DNA from: Rhabdophis nuchalis
Lineage: Eukaryota > Chordata > Lepidosauria > Squamata > Natricidae
Length of the DNA: 64,000 nt
NCBI GenBank assembly: GCA_039707465.1
Contig: CM077648.1
Coordinates: 75,451,119 to 75,515,118, forward strand
Reading direction: 5' to 3'
The position numbers were made by a program, and so were the translations under genes. The notes beneath the pieces were generated by a model. The model was not told where the DNA came from, made no database searches, and saw only the letters and a program-made list of their open reading frames with translations. This document shows positions 10,146 through 23,330 of this stretch, piece by piece; positions within the stretch are counted from its first letter, which is position 1; each line of letters starts with the position of its first letter.

Positions 10146-11549
10146 GAAGGGCCCTGATTATAGAAATGTATTTATAGCAAAGTAAATTTCATTTTGTTTT
10201 ATTAAGGCTATATATGTATCATTCAGCAAAATACAAGTAATGCATCCTCCCTGGAACTCTTCCTTAAAGCTACAAGTCAGTGGCAACAAACCAAAGGCTC
10301 CTTGCTATTGCTTTCAAACTGTACTGAGATGTTCTGGGCATATTATGTATGCATGCCCAGAAAATAGTTCCTATGGGATAGCTTAAAGTGTAAAGTGTGC
10401 CATGCGCAAACTCTGATAGCATGACTGAAACGTAATCAAAAGTACACTTCACAGCTTGATGCTATTTAGCATAAAGACTATTTTGGTAGTACACAATGTT
10501 TTCTATCGTAAAATTTCTGTATGTTCTTTGAAGTGGTGCCAATTATTTCAGTTGCCTGCTACTGAAACAATAATAGTGTGGTCTTTGCAAACCTCTTCAG
10601 CATGAGAACCAAAAGCAAACTCATATATTCAGATTGTTAACAATCAGTTCCCACAGGCATCTTATTACAGAGGACTGTATTTCAAATACTCCCGAAATGA
10701 TTTGTATTTCTTGAGTGATATTTGGCTGGGATGGTAAGCAGCAGCTTTTGACAAGATTCTACGAATGCATTGTTCCTGATATGGTAAAAACTGCCACATG
10801 GGATGTTATTAAGTTGCAATAATATGTTAAAGACCTTCTGTTTTCCTTGACAGAAAGAAGATTGAGTCTATATTTCACACTTTTGTCCTTACATCTCTGA
10901 ATACATTTATCCAGAAATCTATTCCACAGATTATTCAATACTGCAGAAATACATTGGGAGACCTCTAAAATCTCTTTTAAAAAATTGTGGTAGAAAGCAT
11001 TGGTCTCAGAATAGTTGCTTGAATAATTCAGTGTAGATCTGGTCCATCATAATTGTGTCATCTGGGTCTGGAGCAATTTATTTTTATGGTTCGTTGTAAG
11101 TTAACTTAATCTTCAACCTGATATTACATGTTGTATGAAATCAGACAGCAGAGTTTCCTCATGGCACAGACTGGGAGAGAATAACTGGATAATGGGGCCC
11201 TTTCACTTAGCTGTTTTAATTTCTCTCAAGGGAGTAGGAGGAACTGTTAGCAATATTAAGAGATTTCTAATAATTTCAGAGGGTTTAACCCTAGATCATT
11301 TTTTCTCAAAATGTGGTCTGAGGTAGTTTCTATAAAATCAACATTACTTGCTAGCCATTGTTGAAGAATAATGTAATATTAAAACAATCAAACAGTCATG
11401 AAAAATGGTAGTGGTAACAAATGTGTCAATTTTAATTGTTAATATGGTATATACAGATAAATATAATCCATACAAATAAAAGCTCCTTTGGGATTGTCCA
11501 TAATTTTAAAAAGTGCGAAGAAATCCCAAGAGAAAAAACTTAAGTAGCA
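10146..11549. other. anonymous AT-rich DNA
   Basis: No coding region, RNA gene or recognised repeat. Short open frames (10270-10452, 11135-11326) show no motif. Confidence 0.45.
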
Positions 11550-12101
11550 TTGGAGGCTAAAACATATAAAGCAGGGGTCTCCAACCTTTGCAACTTTAAG
11601 TCTGAAGGACTTCAGCTCCCAGACTTCTCCAGCCAGCTGGGAGCTGAAGTCCTTCAGATTTAAAGTTGCAAAGTTTGGAGACCCCTGATATAAAGAACGG
11701 CTGCAGGAACTGGTTATGTCTAGTTTAATGAAAAGAAGGACTAGGGGAGACCTGATAGCAATGTTCCAATATCTCAGGGGTTGCCACAAAGAAGAGGGAG
11801 TCAAACTATTCTCCAAGGCACCTGAGGGCAGCTCAAGAAGCAATGGGTGGAAACTAATCAAGGAGAGAAGCAACTTATAACTAAGGAGAAATTTCCTGAC
11901 AGTGAGGACAATTAATTAATCAGTGGAACAGCTTGCCTCCAGAAGTTGTGAATGCTCTAACACTGGAAGTTTATAAGAAGATGTTGGATAACCATTTGTC
12001 TGAAGTGGTGTAGGGTTTCCTGCCTAAGCAGGGGGTTGCACTAGAAGACCTCCAAGGTCCCTTCGAACTCTGTTATTCTAATCTACAATATTCTATTCCA
12101 T
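11550..12101 (+). pseudogene. CR1 LINE 3' fragment, copy C, split by a MITE
   Basis: CR1 sequence starts at about 11550, is cut by a MITE at 11572-11687, and resumes as [20 protein letters not shown]. It ends in the standard 3' UTR (AGGGGGTTGCACTAGAAGAC) and an ATTCTA-type tail. The 8 bp around the insertion (ATATAAAG) are duplicated, so removing the MITE and one duplicate gives continuous CR1. Confidence 0.85.
11572..11687. mobile_element. palindromic hAT-type MITE (family A)
   Basis: This 116-bp, almost perfectly self-complementary unit has ends CAGGGGTCTCCAACC and GTTTGGAGACCCCTG. An exact 8-bp duplication ATATAAAG at 11564-11571 and 11688-11695 marks a hAT-type transposition into CR1 copy C. 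Confidence 0.9.
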
Positions 12102-12909
12102 TGCCCTACATAAACATATTATTTTACTAATCATATATATTCTGATTTATTACAAATCAATTTCACCATAAAAATACAAATAATTTATTTATGTACCATT
12201 AATATGGTACCTTCTTAGTGACCACTTTGACAGATCTTTTTCCAGAATGATATGGTTTTCCAGCCATATCATCCATTTCCAACCATGCATCCATTGTAAA
12301 CAACTGGATGGCCTTTGAGAATGAGTTACAGAAAATTAGAAATAGCATAGCACCTCTCTAAATAATTCTTTTTATTAAAAGTTTTAACAATTCTTTTTAT
12401 AGAATTCTTTTTAATAATAATTCTTTTTAATAATAATTATTTTCAATAATAATTCTTTTTATTAAATTTTTTCATGAATTGCAGTTTGCTTCCTCCAATA
12501 TGCCGTGCATATTAATGTAGGATTTAAATTGGAGTGGGGCTTAATGAGGGTGTGAAAAGGAGGATAGGAAGGTAGGTTGTTTATGTAGATGTGGGTTACA
12601 TATGAGACAGAATACAACTTATCAATTAACAATTACAATGTGTTGAATACCCATTGTGTTTGTTGACACTTTATGAAATTACCTGTCACCTTTTGATGTA
12701 TGTAAGTTGAATAACTTGTTACTTGATGGTGTTATTAAAGTTCCACTTTTTCAAAACTGTCGCCAAAGCGCCTGTCATGGAGTGTTCTGAAAGGTTGAAA
12801 TGCTCGGATATTACTTTGTCCTTGTTCTGGGTTCTGATGTACAAAGTTTACTCTATTTTCCTTTGTAGAATCCAGAAAAGCATTACTAGCAGATGTCATA
12901 TGTCACATT
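12102..12909. other. anonymous AT-rich DNA
   Basis: No gene found. Degenerate tandem AATTCTTTTTA-type units lie at about 12360-12470. Confidence 0.45.
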
Positions 12910-13200
12910 CAGGGGTGGGATTCTACCAGTTTGGACCAGTTCAGGCGAACCGGTAGCTCTGACAATTAGCTGGGAGTGAACCGGTAGCTCCGACGATCAG
13001 GTGGGACCACCTGTCCGCTCCTGTGCAATATTGACCTATATCTTCTCAGCTGATTCATGTGCCAGAGTGGATTGCCGCGCCTCAGCTGCGTTACTCCCCA
13101 GCAGTAATGCGGAAGGTAAGTATTCTTAAAACTGCGCATGCGTGTGGTTTTTAAACTGGATCACTGAAACGGTTGTTAAACTGGCAGGATCCCACCACTG
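12910..13200. mobile_element. hAT-type MITE (CAGGGGTGGGA family)
   Basis: Terminal repeats CAGGGGTGGGATTC and GGATCCCACCACTG bound 291 bp with internal inverted motifs (GAACCGGTAGCTC twice near 12945-12990). The flanks GTCACATT and TTCATATT match at 6 of 8 positions, a decayed 8-bp duplication. Confidence 0.7.
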
Positions 13201-13534
13201 TTCATATTGGAGGCAAAGTATATGAAAGCACCTGTAATCCTGTGTACTTGCGTGGTGGCACTGTTGATAGAGATTTGGAGGAAAAAGTAAAAATCTGGGT
13301 ATATTGTATTATTAGGGTCTCGTATTGGATTTTTGTCCTGTTATTTCTTGTTTCTTGTGATTTTCTTGTGAGAATCTGCTTCAGTTTGGGTTGTAGTTTG
13401 TATACAGTGCCATCCAGTGCCTAAGGTAGTGCAATGTTATTGCACAGTATTTTTTTCCCTTTAATTCAGCCCTGTCTGATTTTCAAAGACTGCCTGGACA
13501 AGTCCCTGCAGTTTTGAAAAGGGATTTGACACAG
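13201..13534. other. anonymous DNA
   Basis: Nothing recognised; the open frame 13173-13424 has no domain. Confidence 0.4.
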
Positions 13535-13645
13535 CCTCCTGAGCGGACTGAGAGAAAGTGACTAGCTCAAGCTCACCCTAAGGTAGAACTAAAACTCATG
13601 ACCTCTCAATTTCAGGCCTGACGACTTAAAACTACACCAAACCGA
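13535..13645 (-). mobile_element. tRNA-derived SINE relic
   Basis: The segment GAGAGAAAGTGACTAGCTC, a run similar to CACCCTAAGGT and a remnant of the CATGACCTC region match in order the SINEs at 42585-42810 and 59870-60005 of this window. Read on the minus strand it begins at the tRNA-like head. It is strongly decayed. Confidence 0.5.
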
Positions 13646-13899
13646 TTCTCGGTATCTGTATAACTTACTAATAATGCGTTTGAACTGTTTGAGATGAAGG
13701 TGACAATCAGTGATGTGCTGTTGTTCTGTTTCTATGACCTGTCTTTTAATAAATCCTCCTTGGGAATGGAATTGGCTTTATTGATTTGTCTACTGATCTC
13801 ACTGAATAGATACTTTAGCCTGAAAACACAAAGCAATCACACACAAAAAAATCGCCCCCAAAATCATCATCAAAACAACAACATTAAAAAGCCCTATTA

Positions 13900-14170
13900 A
13901 AATCCCCCATAAGCTATGGTATATTGCACTCAACTTTCCAAGCAATACAGACATTTGAAATGTCAATACCCATGTTGCCAGATACCCAGGCCTGGTGGTA
14001 AAGCTATGTTTTTAGACCCTTCTGGAAGCCCAATCCAAGGTTGGGCCAATCTGACCTCAGGGGGAATTATGTTCCAAAGGGCAGGAGCTTCAATAGAAAA
14101 TGCTGTCCTCCTGGATCATGTCAAATGTAACCTTCAATATGCCATTCCTTCCAGAGCAGGGATAGACAGA
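13900..14170 (-). pseudogene. old L2-type LINE RT C-terminal relic
   Basis: On the minus strand the region gives AFSIEAPALWNIIPPEVRLA followed by SKNIALPPGLG. This matches the L2 pattern RAFSVAxPxLWNxLPxxIR and a following Lys-rich helix. It is far more diverged than the young L2 copies in this window. Confidence 0.5.
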
Positions 14171-14639
14171 CCCTCAAATAATCTGTCCCTTTGCCATGTT
14201 TTTCCACAATCCGTTGATATTTTCCATTGAGTAGCTATTATAGTTTTTCAAGTTGCCATTTATGTGAGATAAGGGTTTGGGGTATAGCTGGTACAAGGCA
14301 GCGTTTCCTGGAGCAGGTGTTTAACACATTCAAAAGCAGTAGCAATTTGTCCCTGATATCTGTACTTTTCAATTATGTTGACTCATTACCAGGATTATGA
14401 TGGGGAAGAACCATCAGATTTTTCTACTCTCTCAATTTCAACTTGGCTTTGGAATAATAACCTTATATGGGTTTAAATAAAACAAGGCAGCAATGCATCT
14501 ATATTATATATTAATATATATATTAATGTTTCCTAAAACCTTTCAATGACATGAATCACCAAACAGTTGCATTCGATAAACAATTGCTTTATGAGCAATA
14601 CCTACAACTGTTTCCTTCCTTCATTCACAAACAGTCTCC
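14171..14639. other. anonymous DNA
   Basis: No gene recognised; a (TA)-rich run lies near 14500-14525. Confidence 0.4.
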
Positions 14640-14765
14640 ACACATTTATTTATTTTATTTATTGATTAAATTTATATGCCACTCATTTTCCCCCATAAGG
14701 CAACTCCGGGTAGCTTACGAAAATGTAAATATAAATATAAAACCAATTCTAAAATTCTAAAAACT
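14640..14765 (-). repeat. LINE/SINE 3'-UTR relic with TTTA tail
   Basis: A TTTATTTATTTTATTTATTG tail joins a segment (TATGCCACTCATTTTCCCCC, then AAGGCAACTCCGGGTAGC). This resembles the 3' UTRs of reptile L2-like elements read from the minus strand. Confidence 0.4.
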
Positions 14766-14779
14766 ATGCAAAACCTGGA

Positions 14780-17215
14780 ACCAAGGAGATAAATGGCACA
14801 GGGATGAGATCTTACTTCATCAATCATCTCAGCAATGAGTGCCTCCCCTTCCACTGGAACAAGTGGGGTGGGTTAGTCCCATTGGGGTGGCCATGCACAT
14901 ATTACATGCAGAGGCTTGAAGAGGGGCTGCAAAAACCAAAATGCTGCTGTCCTGTCTTCTAACAATCAAAGAAAATATTATGAACATGCAATTGGGGAGG
15001 TGAGCTGGGTGTAGATCAACCACTAGATGATTCTAATTGACAATTAAGCCAAGAGAATGCACTGTCCTATGTTTAGAGCCTGTCCCTTATACATGGAGTT
15101 CCTGGGCTTGATTCCATTTAGGATCTTGGCAAGATTGTGACTGTCTGATATAAGCACATAAGTGATATAAGCACATAAGCGGTGTGTACATGTAAGTATA
15201 AGTTGAGGCTTAAAAGTGTTTCTGTAGAAAAGAATTTGGGATAAGCATTATATAATTTTTTCCTGACCCTTGTTATTAGTTGGCAACAGATAGAAGATGT
15301 ACTTATCTTACTGGCTATATAATGCTCTTCATTGCCTCGGCATTGCCTGGAGTGGTGTATAATACATAGAGTGGGATTTTTTTTGCAATACTTTAAGAAG
15401 GGAATTCTGCATAGATTTAGAGGACATCATAATAAAGTGATCAGACATTGTTTTGAGTAATTGAGTAATTCACCAGTATAGTATGCAGGGTTTAGTCAGG
15501 ACATTGATTTCCTCACTTGAAGCACAGCAATAATTTAAAATGATGTTTCAAATCAACTTGACAAAAGATCTACACAATCCTATATTCGTAATAGCAGCTT
15601 AGCAAATAGGATTGAATTATTTTTATAGGCCCTTGCAAGTTATAGTACGACTTCCATTATGTGATTATATGAATTATTTTAGAGCACTCTCAATCATCCA
15701 GCTCATGGTTGCCTTAAAGGTGCTTTGCAAAAGGAAACTGGGTTTTTTTCCTTTTTTTCCCCTTGAAAATGAATTGAAGTGAAGAAGCTTCAGGGATGAG
15801 AAGGAAAAGGAACAGGGGAAAAAAAGAACCCAAGAAAATCTAGTTGCCTTTTGAAAAGAACTTTTGGGACATCCTCAACTGGTATTTAGTATCATTATTC
15901 CTAGAATTACTAATATAAAAGATTCAGTGGTTTGTGCAACTACCAACATTGCTCTCAGCTGTTGGCAGTTTTAACTGGCCCTTCCTGGTGAAATGAACAT
16001 GGGCTTGCTCTTGGCATAATGGAGATGAATTTGGGTTCATTTTTAAATGATCCACTTCATACATTTGAAAAGATTGGGGAACTGTGAGGGCTGCTTTCCT
16101 TATGAGTCATTGAAAGCATGTCAAGATAAATCTTTCTGAAGAAAGAAATAGGAATGCTTTATATATTTGAATGGCAGTTTTACATCCAACAACATAGGAT
16201 TCTTCATTCTTCATTTTTCTTTCCCTCAAGAACTGCTTTTACACCGCAAATCTTTAGTTATTTCTCACAATATTTAAATATAGGAGTGTCAAGATTAAAG
16301 CATATATTTGTCTGCCATTATAAGTGTTAAGCCTTTGGGAAGTATAGGTCAGCATAGCACTAGTAAAGTACTACTGGAAATAAAGTGGATCGAGAGGGTG
16401 GGTGGGAGGGAGGGAGAGAGAGAGAGAGAGGTTTTGATAAAAGAGCATCACGTTAAAATGAATCAATTTTTGTTTTGCAGTAGTTTCCTCCATAAGAAGG
16501 ACAGTCTGGGAAGTGTTTTCACTTGACTGCTGATATAGGAGCAGTCCTTGCTCTCTGGGAACTGCAGGAGAGGTAGGAGAGATCATATGTCTCAAGGATC
16601 TAGTCTAGTGGTTAGGTAATGGGCAGGCATAATTGGCAGGCAACACTGCAAATTTCCAAAATGTAATTGGAAGTGAAAACATATCTTCCAAATCCTTGTT
16701 TTTATAGCAAAAAAGATTGATTCTTCTATTGTCAGCTATTGTGATTGTTTTCTGCTTAACCAAAATAAAAAGTATTTAAAATAAAAATAAACACAGAAGT
16801 CATTAAGTTGTGTTTCAGTATTATTTTAAGCATGGATATGTTATATGATTGGGGCAAGGCAATAATTTATTTCCATTTCCTTTAAAGCAGCTCAATTCTG
16901 GAGAAAAATATATGTGATTTAAACTGAATATAATAAAGATGTTCCAGGGAATTATTTGTATAGTAAAGATCTAGTAAAGTTGTGAATCTTCTTTTCGAGA
17001 ATAACAGTGAAAAATTCAGTGATGCTTTTTTTCTCCCTAAAATTGTTTGAAATAATTCAAACAATTACTTCACATTGTGTCACATGCTAGTAAAAATTAG
17101 ATGATATTAATATTTAATTAATATGATATCTTCTCTATCCTGTATTCACTGGAGGTAAAAATAGGAAAATGGTTGTATATTACTTAGTTATATGTAAAAT
17201 TAGTTTTACATTACA
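14780..17215. other. anonymous AT-rich DNA
   Basis: No gene or clear repeat. It includes a GA microsatellite at about 16411-16431 and a duplicated ATAAGCACATAAG motif at about 15150-15180. All open frames are short and without motifs. Confidence 0.45.
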
Positions 17216-17640
17216 TGGATTCTGCCTCATACATCCTCCTGGCCGATTCGCTCCCACAGAGAGGGACTTCTCCGGGTGCCGTCCACTAGACTTTGTCAGC
17301 GGGCGACGCCCAGGGGAAGGGCCTTCTCTGTGGCGGGCCCAGCCCTCTGGAACGACCTTCCCCCCGACATTAGAACAACTACGGACCTCCGCTCCTTCCG
17401 TCAGAAATTAAAAACTCATTTTTTCTGCTTGGCCAGCCTAGGTTAGTCTCTACCCAGGGATTAGGGATTGTTAATTTTAAATGGGAATTTTAGTGCAGGG
17501 ATAGTTAAATTTAATTTGTTTTTAGTGTATTTATGTATATTTTTTATGCTGTTTTCATTTTCTCCCTGTACACCGCTCCGAGTCCCCTAGGGGAGAGGAC
17601 GCGGTTATACAAATAAATATTCGTTCGTATTCGTAGTTGA
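17216..17640 (+). pseudogene. 5'-truncated L2 LINE, last ~75 codons and 3' UTR
   Basis: The coding part reads ILPHTSS, IRSHREGLLRVPSTRLCQR, FSVAGPALWNDLPPDIRTT and ends near 17440. It is followed by the same 3' UTR as the full-length L2 at 25.3-29.4 kb, including the stem ACCGCTCCGAGTCCCCTAGG. Close similarity to the intact copy indicates a young insertion. Confidence 0.85.
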
Positions 17641-19527
17641 GCTGCTTCTACTTTCTTGATAGGCAGAGTGGCCATAGATGAGGAATTCTGCATGATAGGT
17701 GATATTTTGTGTGCTCTCTGTAGAAAATAAAAAATATATATCCACACCTGTTTGTAAACATCACAGAACACAGAGACAGAATTGTTTCCAAGTGAAGGTG
17801 CATGTCTTAAGAAGGGCTTATTAAATACCCATGCTGAAATGGGTATTGGTGAAAGTTTCATGTGCTTGTAAACTTCTTGATGCAGTTTATCCTTTTATTT
17901 TTATTTTTTAATGAACGGCATTGCCTCTTCCCTGGTCACATACATGGCAATATTGCTGAGAAGTCTGTACTCCCTTTGGACTTACAGCTAAGATTGTCTG
18001 AATAAAATATATACAAACATATTCTGTGCCTTCCGAGTTTCTTTGCTACTTAAAAATATAAATTGAATGCCATTAGATTTCTCTTATTTTTATTTCTTCC
18101 TTCTTCTTTTTTAAGTCTACTGCTTTTTCCTGTTAATGAAAAATGTTATTCTAATTGGTTCAGTGAGATAGATCCAAACCTATGAAAGTGTTGCAGCATT
18201 ACTATAATTAAGCTTATTTCTGATATACAAAATTAACAAACGGAAGTGAATTAATGAAAAGCAAAGCAAAAATGATCGTCAAATGGCCCTTCGATTCACC
18301 GTATCGATTTATATTTACCATTCAATATAGGATTTAGGGACCCTGCTTTCCAAGATTTTTTTTCTTCTGTAAACCATATTTTATTGGATATCATAGCTAA
18401 AAGTTAGCAAACTGACCCAAAAGTAGCGCTATTATTTCAGTATATTATATATTGATGTGCTGTTGCTGATGAACTTTGAGAGATGTGCAGTCTTGTAATA
18501 AAGATTCTAGATACAATGCCAAACAGATGTACGTTGCAGCCAAATCAAATGCTTTTTAAAAAACTTAATAAGTAGGAGCCAAAGCATTTTAATCATTCTT
18601 TTCTCTTTGTTATAGTCTGGCATACACAACATACCCAGTTCCTATGCTGATCAACCAGGGCCATAATAAAGAATAAGGATAGTATGTTAATAATTATGTG
18701 GTTGCTTATGGTTGATGATATAATTGGTACTACACTTGGTTATTCAGGCTTCTGCAGTATTGGTAAGATTCTAATGATATAATTAGAAATATATCAGAAC
18801 TAAACTTTCTCCTATTCCTCTTAATAGTGGACTGGTGAAGAAGCTTAAGTATCATTATAAATCCTAGTCACTGCAACTGCTTGAGAAGATAGCTAAACAT
18901 TACCTCTGAATATATTTTTTCTTTAAACTACGGTAGTTTCCTATATTTTCTCCAAACTTTTCATGACTTCATATATAATTTTAAAAAGAGCTCTCATTGG
19001 AATAGGAAAAAGATAGTACAATAACTAAAAAGTTTAGGCAGACATTGTGTTTCACTTCTTGTGCAAAAGTGAACACTTACATAAATTCCCTTTCATGTGC
19101 TTCAGAAAACTGTTGCTGTGGAGCTATAAGATGGAGCAACAAAAAGATGCCTAGAGTTTCACTGGCAAAAGATGAGAAATGAATTGTTTGTGGCAGTAAA
19201 AGCAGCCAAGCGGCAGCATTTCTCCTTTATGCCAGAGATCCTATCCACCAACCTGATTTAAAGGAGCTTAGAACCTTTTGGTGGAAGATGGTCAGGAAAT
19301 TATTTAGTCAGCCACTAAATGCAGAGGTTGCTGGCATCTACATGAAAGAAGTTGCTCAGGCTTACCTGGAATTAGATACTAACTGAACAACAGATTTGCT
19401 TGAGTCTGTCCAATAGTTATCTGGATTAAGTTTGAGCTAAAGAAGTAGATAGGATTCTCTGGGATATCAATGTTCACATGTAGCTTGCATCTCATTGCTT
19501 TTCTTCATTGGTGAAAATTTGCAGGTG

Positions 19528-19530
<3 letters not shown>
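17641..19530. other. anonymous AT-rich DNA
   Basis: No gene, RNA or repeat recognised on either strand. Confidence 0.45.
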
Positions 19531-19594
<64 letters not shown>

Positions 19595-19596
19595 TT
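19531..19596. repeat. (CA)n(GA)n microsatellite
   Basis: An uninterrupted CA run of about 48 bp is followed by GA repeats; open frames over it are artefacts. Confidence 0.95.
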
Positions 19597-19825
19597 TTAT
19601 ATACAGTCTCAGAGCATAAATACTGAAAACCCATCCAAAGAAGTCAAGACAATGGCCAATCATTTTACCTTCTTTATTATAACATATTTTACAAAGATGA
19701 ATACATTCCATTCACATGGGAATATAGAAAATAGTGAGAAAGAAATAAGACCCCTCTAATAACCAAGTGAATGAAAAGTACTTGGGAGAAGGAGAATCTC
19801 AGTGATTTAACAGAATGTTCTATAT

Positions 19826-19952
19826 CAGGGGGCTCCAACCTTTGCAACTTTAAGTCTGAAGGACTTCAGCTCCCAGAATTCTGGGAGCTGGCTGGAGAAG
19901 TCTGGGAGCTGATGTCCTTCAGACTTAAAGTTGCAAAGGTTGGAGACCCCTG
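19826..19952. mobile_element. palindromic hAT-type MITE (family A)
   Basis: Inverted arms start CAGGGGGCTCCAACC and end GGTTGGAGACCCCTG. An exact 8-bp target duplication TTCTATAT flanks it (19818-19825, 19953-19960). Confidence 0.9.
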
Positions 19953-19984
19953 TTCTATATTTTATGTATTTGTTAATTTATTAA

Positions 19985-20960
19985 ATTTGTTTGCTGCCCA
20001 TCTTGCCTTGGGGCAACTCTGGATGACTTACAACATTACAAGTTTTAAAACCATAACACATAAACATTTCTGAAAACAATAAAACCAGCATTACAATTAG
20101 AGGAAGATCACAGTTAAAAGATGGGGTGGGGCAGGATGTGCAGGGAGAAGGTAGGTGGGATCTCCTCTTAAACCATCTATCACCCCCAGTGTGATGCTCC
20201 CCTATTGTGGCCCCAAGCCAACTGGCAGAGCCAGGTCTTTAGACCCTTATTTTACAATATATACAGGTCAGAGTGGCTGTGCTGGTTTTCATATGAAGTG
20301 TTCATTTTCATACTCCCCCCCCCCCCAATCCATTTATTTGGGTTTTTAAAAAATAATTTTCTTTTTTTATGTTAGTCCACTTATACACAACTCTGAGAAT
20401 TTGTTGGCTGGACAGAGGTTAAGACCTAAGACCCTCTGCTGTGAGATGCCATGCTTTCTCCCTTCCTGTTTAACATATGCATGAAACTTCTTTGTGAGAT
20501 AATTCACCATCATGGACTATACAATATCAATATACTGATAATACTCAGTTTTCACTGAAAAATGTGACTGGGGTCCTTTATCTGTCCTTGGAGTTTATTA
20601 GTGTGTGTGGATCAAGACAAACAGACAAACTCAGTTCCAACAAGACTTTTGGTTCCAAAGAAATCTGATTCTGAATTGGGGTGTGTGCCACATTTTCTCA
20701 GGAAGAATCAGTATATAATCTGATTATTAATTTATACTCTCAGTTCTGATATTATAGGAAGGTGGAATCTGTCTAGAACAGGGGTTCCCAAACTTGGCAA
20801 CTTTAAGACTTGTGGACTTCAACTCCCAGAACTTCAACTCCCAGAACCCCTGGTCTAGAAGGTCTTTTGAATGTGTAGGTGAGAATTATGCTATCAGTGC
20901 TTGGAGTAGTTAGACTGCATATTTAGATATTGGGTTTTATCCAATTGTTGTACTGAGTAT
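19985..20960 (+). pseudogene. old L2-like LINE relics, interrupted by a MITE
   Basis: About 19985-20110 resembles an L2-type 3' UTR (TTGCCTTGGGGCAACTCTGG). About 20430-20560 preserves an echo of the RT core in the plus frame: SPFLFNICMKLLCEII followed by HHHGLYNINILI, compare LLFNxYMKPLGEIIRxxG and YADD. Very decayed; boundaries are approximate. Confidence 0.45.
20779..20852. mobile_element. palindromic hAT-type MITE (family B, internally deleted)
   Basis: It starts CAGGGGTTCCCAAACTTGG and ends AGAACCCCTG. The exact 8-bp duplication GTCTAGAA is at 20771-20778 and 20853-20860. The 74-bp length shows an internal or arm deletion before or after insertion. Confidence 0.85.
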
Positions 20961-23330
20961 ATATGCTGTCTAGAGTCTATTGAGATAGGAGTGGCCTATA
21001 AGACCAGCAAATAAATAAACTATTGACATCAAAAAGTATTCTTCTTCCTCTGCTATATAGATAGTCTTCCCATAATATACCAAGAGACACATCAATAACT
21101 GTTTCCATTATCTAACTCATTTTCTTTAGTTGACCTGTGAAAAGGGACTATTTTCTTTCTTACTCTTTTCTATGCTAATCCCAATTTTCTATTTTCTTTT
21201 ACTATTCCTTTTCCTAAAGTTACATTTTCTAAGTTGCCTCAGCCTTTTATTTTTAGGAAGGTGGCTTTTCTGTATAACTCCAAACTCTATGATAGACTTT
21301 CCCTAACTGGTGCTTCCTCCAGTGGCTCCTGGTAACAATTCCACAATTATTAGTTGTACTGAAATATCTAGTGTTTTGGAAAAGCTATTTCTCTTTTTAA
21401 GATGTTAGTAATTGAACTGAAATTTCACTGTATAAATACCGTGTTAATATTATAATAATCATATAAAATGCCTAATATAAATAAAATGTTTATAACTTAA
21501 TAAATATAACATTGTAATATTCATGAAATTATTTGGCTAAAATAAGAATATACTTAAGTCCATAACTTATAATAAAATCATAATATCTATCTCATGGGAA
21601 ATAATAAGATAGCCAATATTTTCATTGCAAGCTTTAACAAAAAAAACCCCTTGGTTTGTGTCTAAACTGCTTTTTTCTACATGCTGATACATATACACAA
21701 TTGAGTCTTCATTTCTGCTCAACTCAGCATGTTGCAGAGGTACTGATGTGCAATAGATTTCTTTTATCTTTTTTTTTTACTATTAGGAGTATCTGGAGTG
21801 TGTATTTATATATATGGAAAGGATTGAGATCACTAACGATTTGCTGTGTGTCATAGCAACCCCCCCTTGTTTGAGCTGCAACAAAGATAACTTTTTTTTT
21901 TTCATTGCACCTGGCTAACAGCAATAAATAGTACAGATTCAGTCTTAATGAAATGGTACTACCAGTATGAATCTAAAGCTTCTTAGTTTATTAATCCAAT
22001 AGCTGTATATACTGAATTGACAAGGCACAGTCATATTTTTAGTTTCTCTTTCTTTGAGCCTTTTTAATATCTTTTATTTATTATGGATTTAGGCTATTAT
22101 GGCAGCAATTCGACAAATTTTGAAATAAATCATTGCCTATTAGCACATTGATGTATAAAATAAGTGTAATTAAATGCTGATAAATACCCATTTTATTTTA
22201 AAAGGTTTGGTGTTTCTTATCTGGAAATAATTTATCTCTTTCCTGAGTATCAATACAATGGCATTAGTCTGCAGATTCCCAAAAGCAAGGAATGACAATC
22301 TGATGAAAGATCAATATAAACCAGAGAGTTATGTTTCTCTTCCTTGATAAAGACTATGCATCTTAAAGTTCTCTGAAGGAGCTGTAAAAATCCTGAAGAA
22401 GAAAGAGAGACCATGAGGCAAATTGTATTGTTATAAACTAAAAAAAGTACTGTCGCTGTATGCAGACTTTTTATGCTAGATAGCTAAAGGAGATATAATT
22501 TAATTTAGTAAAGGGACAAAATTATACCTGATTTTTATAGCCTTAAAATGTTGACCAACACTATCAACATATAAGTTTTGACATCAGAACAAAACTGAAT
22601 TGATTTTCATATGATAATATATTTTAAAAGATGGGGAACAAAAGCAAACACGTATCATTTAATTACTTCAAAATATTTTTGGTAAAGAATTCAGAATAGT
22701 GTGTGAATATTACAACTTAGCTTCTTTTCATTTAGATATTGTAGGAAAAGGTATAATATTTTAACTGGTCCAACCTTTACTTCTATCTTAGTGCTATCTA
22801 AGCATCTTTGTGTTAGATGAATCATGCTGTGCTAATGTTTTCATTATTCTTATTTCTAAGTTGCCCAGAAATATGCCTGATGAAACCTCAGATTTTTCTT
22901 TCTTTCATTCAATAAAATAAAATAAAATGGAAGTAGAGGACCTACTGGAAAAGAAACTCCATATTTATATTTCTTTTTTGTTTTATATTTTGAGTTGAGT
23001 GTCTGTTCTTTCCTGTTGCAAAGATAAATAAATTATACTGTACCTTGAGCTTTCTTCAGGGCTGGCTAGGAAAATTAAGTGGAGATTTTGGAAAAGCGGC
23101 AAAAAGAAGTTTTTGTCTACTGTATGTTCTACAACTTCAGGCTGTTTACTCTTTTGCTAGCTGGTGGCTATAGCACTTGACTCCCGTGGTATTTGCTAAT
23201 CCATTAACCAGCTAAACTGTCTTATAAGCTCTAGCTGAGCTCCACTGTTAAGGGAAATGCAGGAAACACTATTGTATTACCGATAAACTGAATCTTTGTA
23301 GCTCAGGACTGAAAGAAGGAGACCTTGGTG
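20961..23330. other. anonymous AT-rich DNA
   Basis: No gene, RNA or transposon recognised. Open frames such as 21656-21856 are short and featureless. Confidence 0.45.

Noticed and set aside
10146..11549. Host exons in the anonymous stretches
   Set aside because: Short open frames in this and the other anonymous regions have no domain and no plausible splice-site context, so I could not support any.
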